A DNA stretch of 64,000 nt, taken from positions 5,580,001 through 5,644,000 of the forward strand of contig NZ_CP102332.1 in NCBI RefSeq assembly GCF_024600715.1, given 5' to 3'. How positions within the stretch are numbered: position 1 is the stretch's first letter; the number at the start of each line of letters is the position of its first letter. This document shows positions 63,008-64,000 of the stretch, one piece after another. The position numbers and the translations under genes were made by a program. The notes under the pieces were generated by a model that saw only the letters and a program-made list of their open reading frames with translations, made no database searches and was not told the origin of the DNA. The stretch is from Streptomyces changanensis (GTDB taxonomy: Bacteria; Actinomycetota; Actinomycetes; Streptomycetales; Streptomycetaceae).

Positions 63008-64000
63008 ATGAGCACCCGCACCCTCGTCCGGGGCGGCCTCGTCATCACCGCCGCCGAGGAGACCCACGCCGACGTCCTGGTCCAGGACGGCCGCGTCGCC
63101 GCGCTCGCCGCCCACGGCAGCGGCGTCGCCGACTCCTGGACCGCCGACCGCACCATCGACGCCACCGGCCGGTACGTCATTCCCGGAGGGGTCGACGCCC
63201 ACACCCACATGGAACTGCCCTTCGGCGGCACCTTCGCCTCCGACGACTTCGAGACCGGCACGCGCGCCGCCGCCTGGGGCGGCACCACCACCATCGTCGA
63301 CTTCGCCGTGCAGTCCGTCGGCCACACCCTGCGCGAGGGGCTCGACGCCTGGCACGCCAAGGCCGACGGCAAGTGCGCCGTCGACTACGCCTTCCACATG
63401 ATCCTCTCCGACGTCGACGAGCACGCGCTCAAGGAGATGGACCTGCTGGTCGAGGAGGGCGTCACCTCCTTCAAGCTGTTCATGGCCTACCCCGGGGTCT
63501 TCTACAGCGACGACGGCCGCATCCTGCGCGCCATGCAGCGCTCCGCCCTCAACGGCGGACTGATCATGATGCACGCGGAGAACGGCATCGCCATCGACGT
63601 CCTCGTCGAGCAGGCCCTCGCCCGCGGCGAGACCGACCCGCGCCACCACGGGGAGGTCCGCAAGGCCCTCCTGGAGGCCGAGGCCACCCACCGCGCCATC
63701 CAGCTCGCCCGCGTCGCCGGCGCCCCCCTGTACGTCGTGCACGTCTCGGCGGAGGAGGCCGTCGCCGAACTGGCCGTCGCGCGCGACCGGGGCCTGCCCG
63801 TCTTCGGCGAGACCTGCCCCCAGTACCTGTTCCTCTCCACGGACAACCTCGCCGAGCCCGACTTCGAGGGCGCCAAGTACGTGTGCAGCACCCCGCTCAG
63901 GCCCCGCGAGCACCAGGCGGCCCTCTGGCGCGGACTGCGCACCGACGACCTCCAGGTCGTCTCCACCGACCACTGCCCGTTCTGCTTCAAGGGCCAGAAG
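63008..64000 (+). CDS. Dihydropyrimidinase (D-hydantoinase), C-terminus outside the window
   Basis: The first 331 codons of an amidohydrolase from ATG 63008, ten bases behind AAGGGGG. Metal ligands are PGGVDAHTHMELPFGG (HxH, about residue 61), the carboxylated Lys in TSFKLFMAYPG (about 155), MMHAENG (about 187), YVVHVSAEEA (about 243) and STDHCPF (about 321). EYRTPLRP-like CSTPLRPREHQAALW is also typical. It opens dihydrouracil or dihydrothymine to the N-carbamoyl acid used by the hydrolase at 60833. The frame is open to the last base of the window. Confidence 0.94.
   Translation, partial: MSTRTLVRGGLVITAAEETHADVLVQDGRVAALAAHGSGVADSWTADRTIDATGRYVIPGGVDAHTHMELPFGGTFASDDFETGTRAAAWGGTTTIVDFAVQSVGHTLREGLDAWHAKADGKCAVDYAFHMILSDVDEHALKEMDLLVEEGVTSFKLFMAYPGVFYSDDGRILRAMQRSALNGGLIMMHAENGIAIDVLVEQALARGETDPRHHGEVRKALLEAEATHRAIQLARVAGAPLYVVHVSAEEAVAELAVARDRGLPVFGETCPQYLFLSTDNLAEPDFEGAKYVCSTPLRPREHQAALWRGLRTDDLQVVSTDHCPFCFKGQK

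Overview
The window is high-GC actinobacterial DNA. Near-universal G/C third codon positions, GTG/TTG starts, ATGA/GTGA start-stop overlaps and many short-range operons all point to Streptomyces. It is chromosomal, with no rRNA, tRNA, insertion sequence, prophage or CRISPR array that I can see.

Positions 1-16,400 and 24,270-27,910 hold two halves of a purine-salvage, ureide and glyoxylate regulon: gcl, then katA-glxR-hyi, uraD-uraH-uricase, an 8-oxoguanine/guanine deaminase, an NCS2 nucleobase permease, aceB, and allR-allB-alc. Together they run from 8-oxoguanine or urate through 5-hydroxyisourate and OHCU to allantoin and allantoate. Glyoxylate then goes to malate (AceB) or to tartronate semialdehyde and glycerate (Gcl, Hyi, GlxR), and the catalase removes the peroxide made by uricase. 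Two sequence motifs tie the blocks together: a 15-bp palindrome that always occurs as a pair with starts exactly 21 bp apart (gcl, hyi, aceB, allB), and a second inverted repeat TCAACA-N3-TGTTGA that overlaps the -35 box (katA, uraD, aceB; also near allB). The IclR-type AllR at 24.3-25.1 kb is the obvious candidate for at least one of them. Xanthine dehydrogenase, ureidoglycolate lyase and glycerate kinase are not in the window.

Positions 16,400-24,270 carry a MobA-like nucleotidyltransferase, a Ser/Thr kinase, a NarL-type two-component pair divergent from an FtsX/LolD-type ABC exporter, and a repeat-rich non-coding stretch at 19.4-19.8 kb. Three genes in this half of the window appear frameshifted (13.0, 13.9 and 23.9 kb). 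Positions 28,390-36,100 hold a DHFR-like reductase and a sugar or polyol uptake operon (Gfo/Idh/MocA dehydrogenase, divergent GntR repressor, binding protein, permease, ATPase, ROK kinase, membrane protein). A secreted vanadium haloperoxidase follows.

Positions 38,570-47,190 are the most unusual part: an alpha/beta-hydrolase fused to an acetoacetate-decarboxylase-like domain, a FabF-type ketosynthase and a delta-9-type fatty-acid desaturase on the minus strand, and, divergent from them, a P450 with an amide-rich I-helix followed by an animal cyclooxygenase-type haem peroxidase. This looks like a bacterial oxylipin pathway. Positions 47,370-64,000 hold a one-chain SecDF, a PcaD-PcaC fusion, a metallo-beta-lactamase-fold protein, exonuclease III, a secreted S15-type peptidase, an L,D-transpeptidase, gamma-glutamyltransferase and, at the edge, a reductive pyrimidine degradation operon (beta-ureidopropionase, class III aminotransferase, truncated dihydropyrimidinase).
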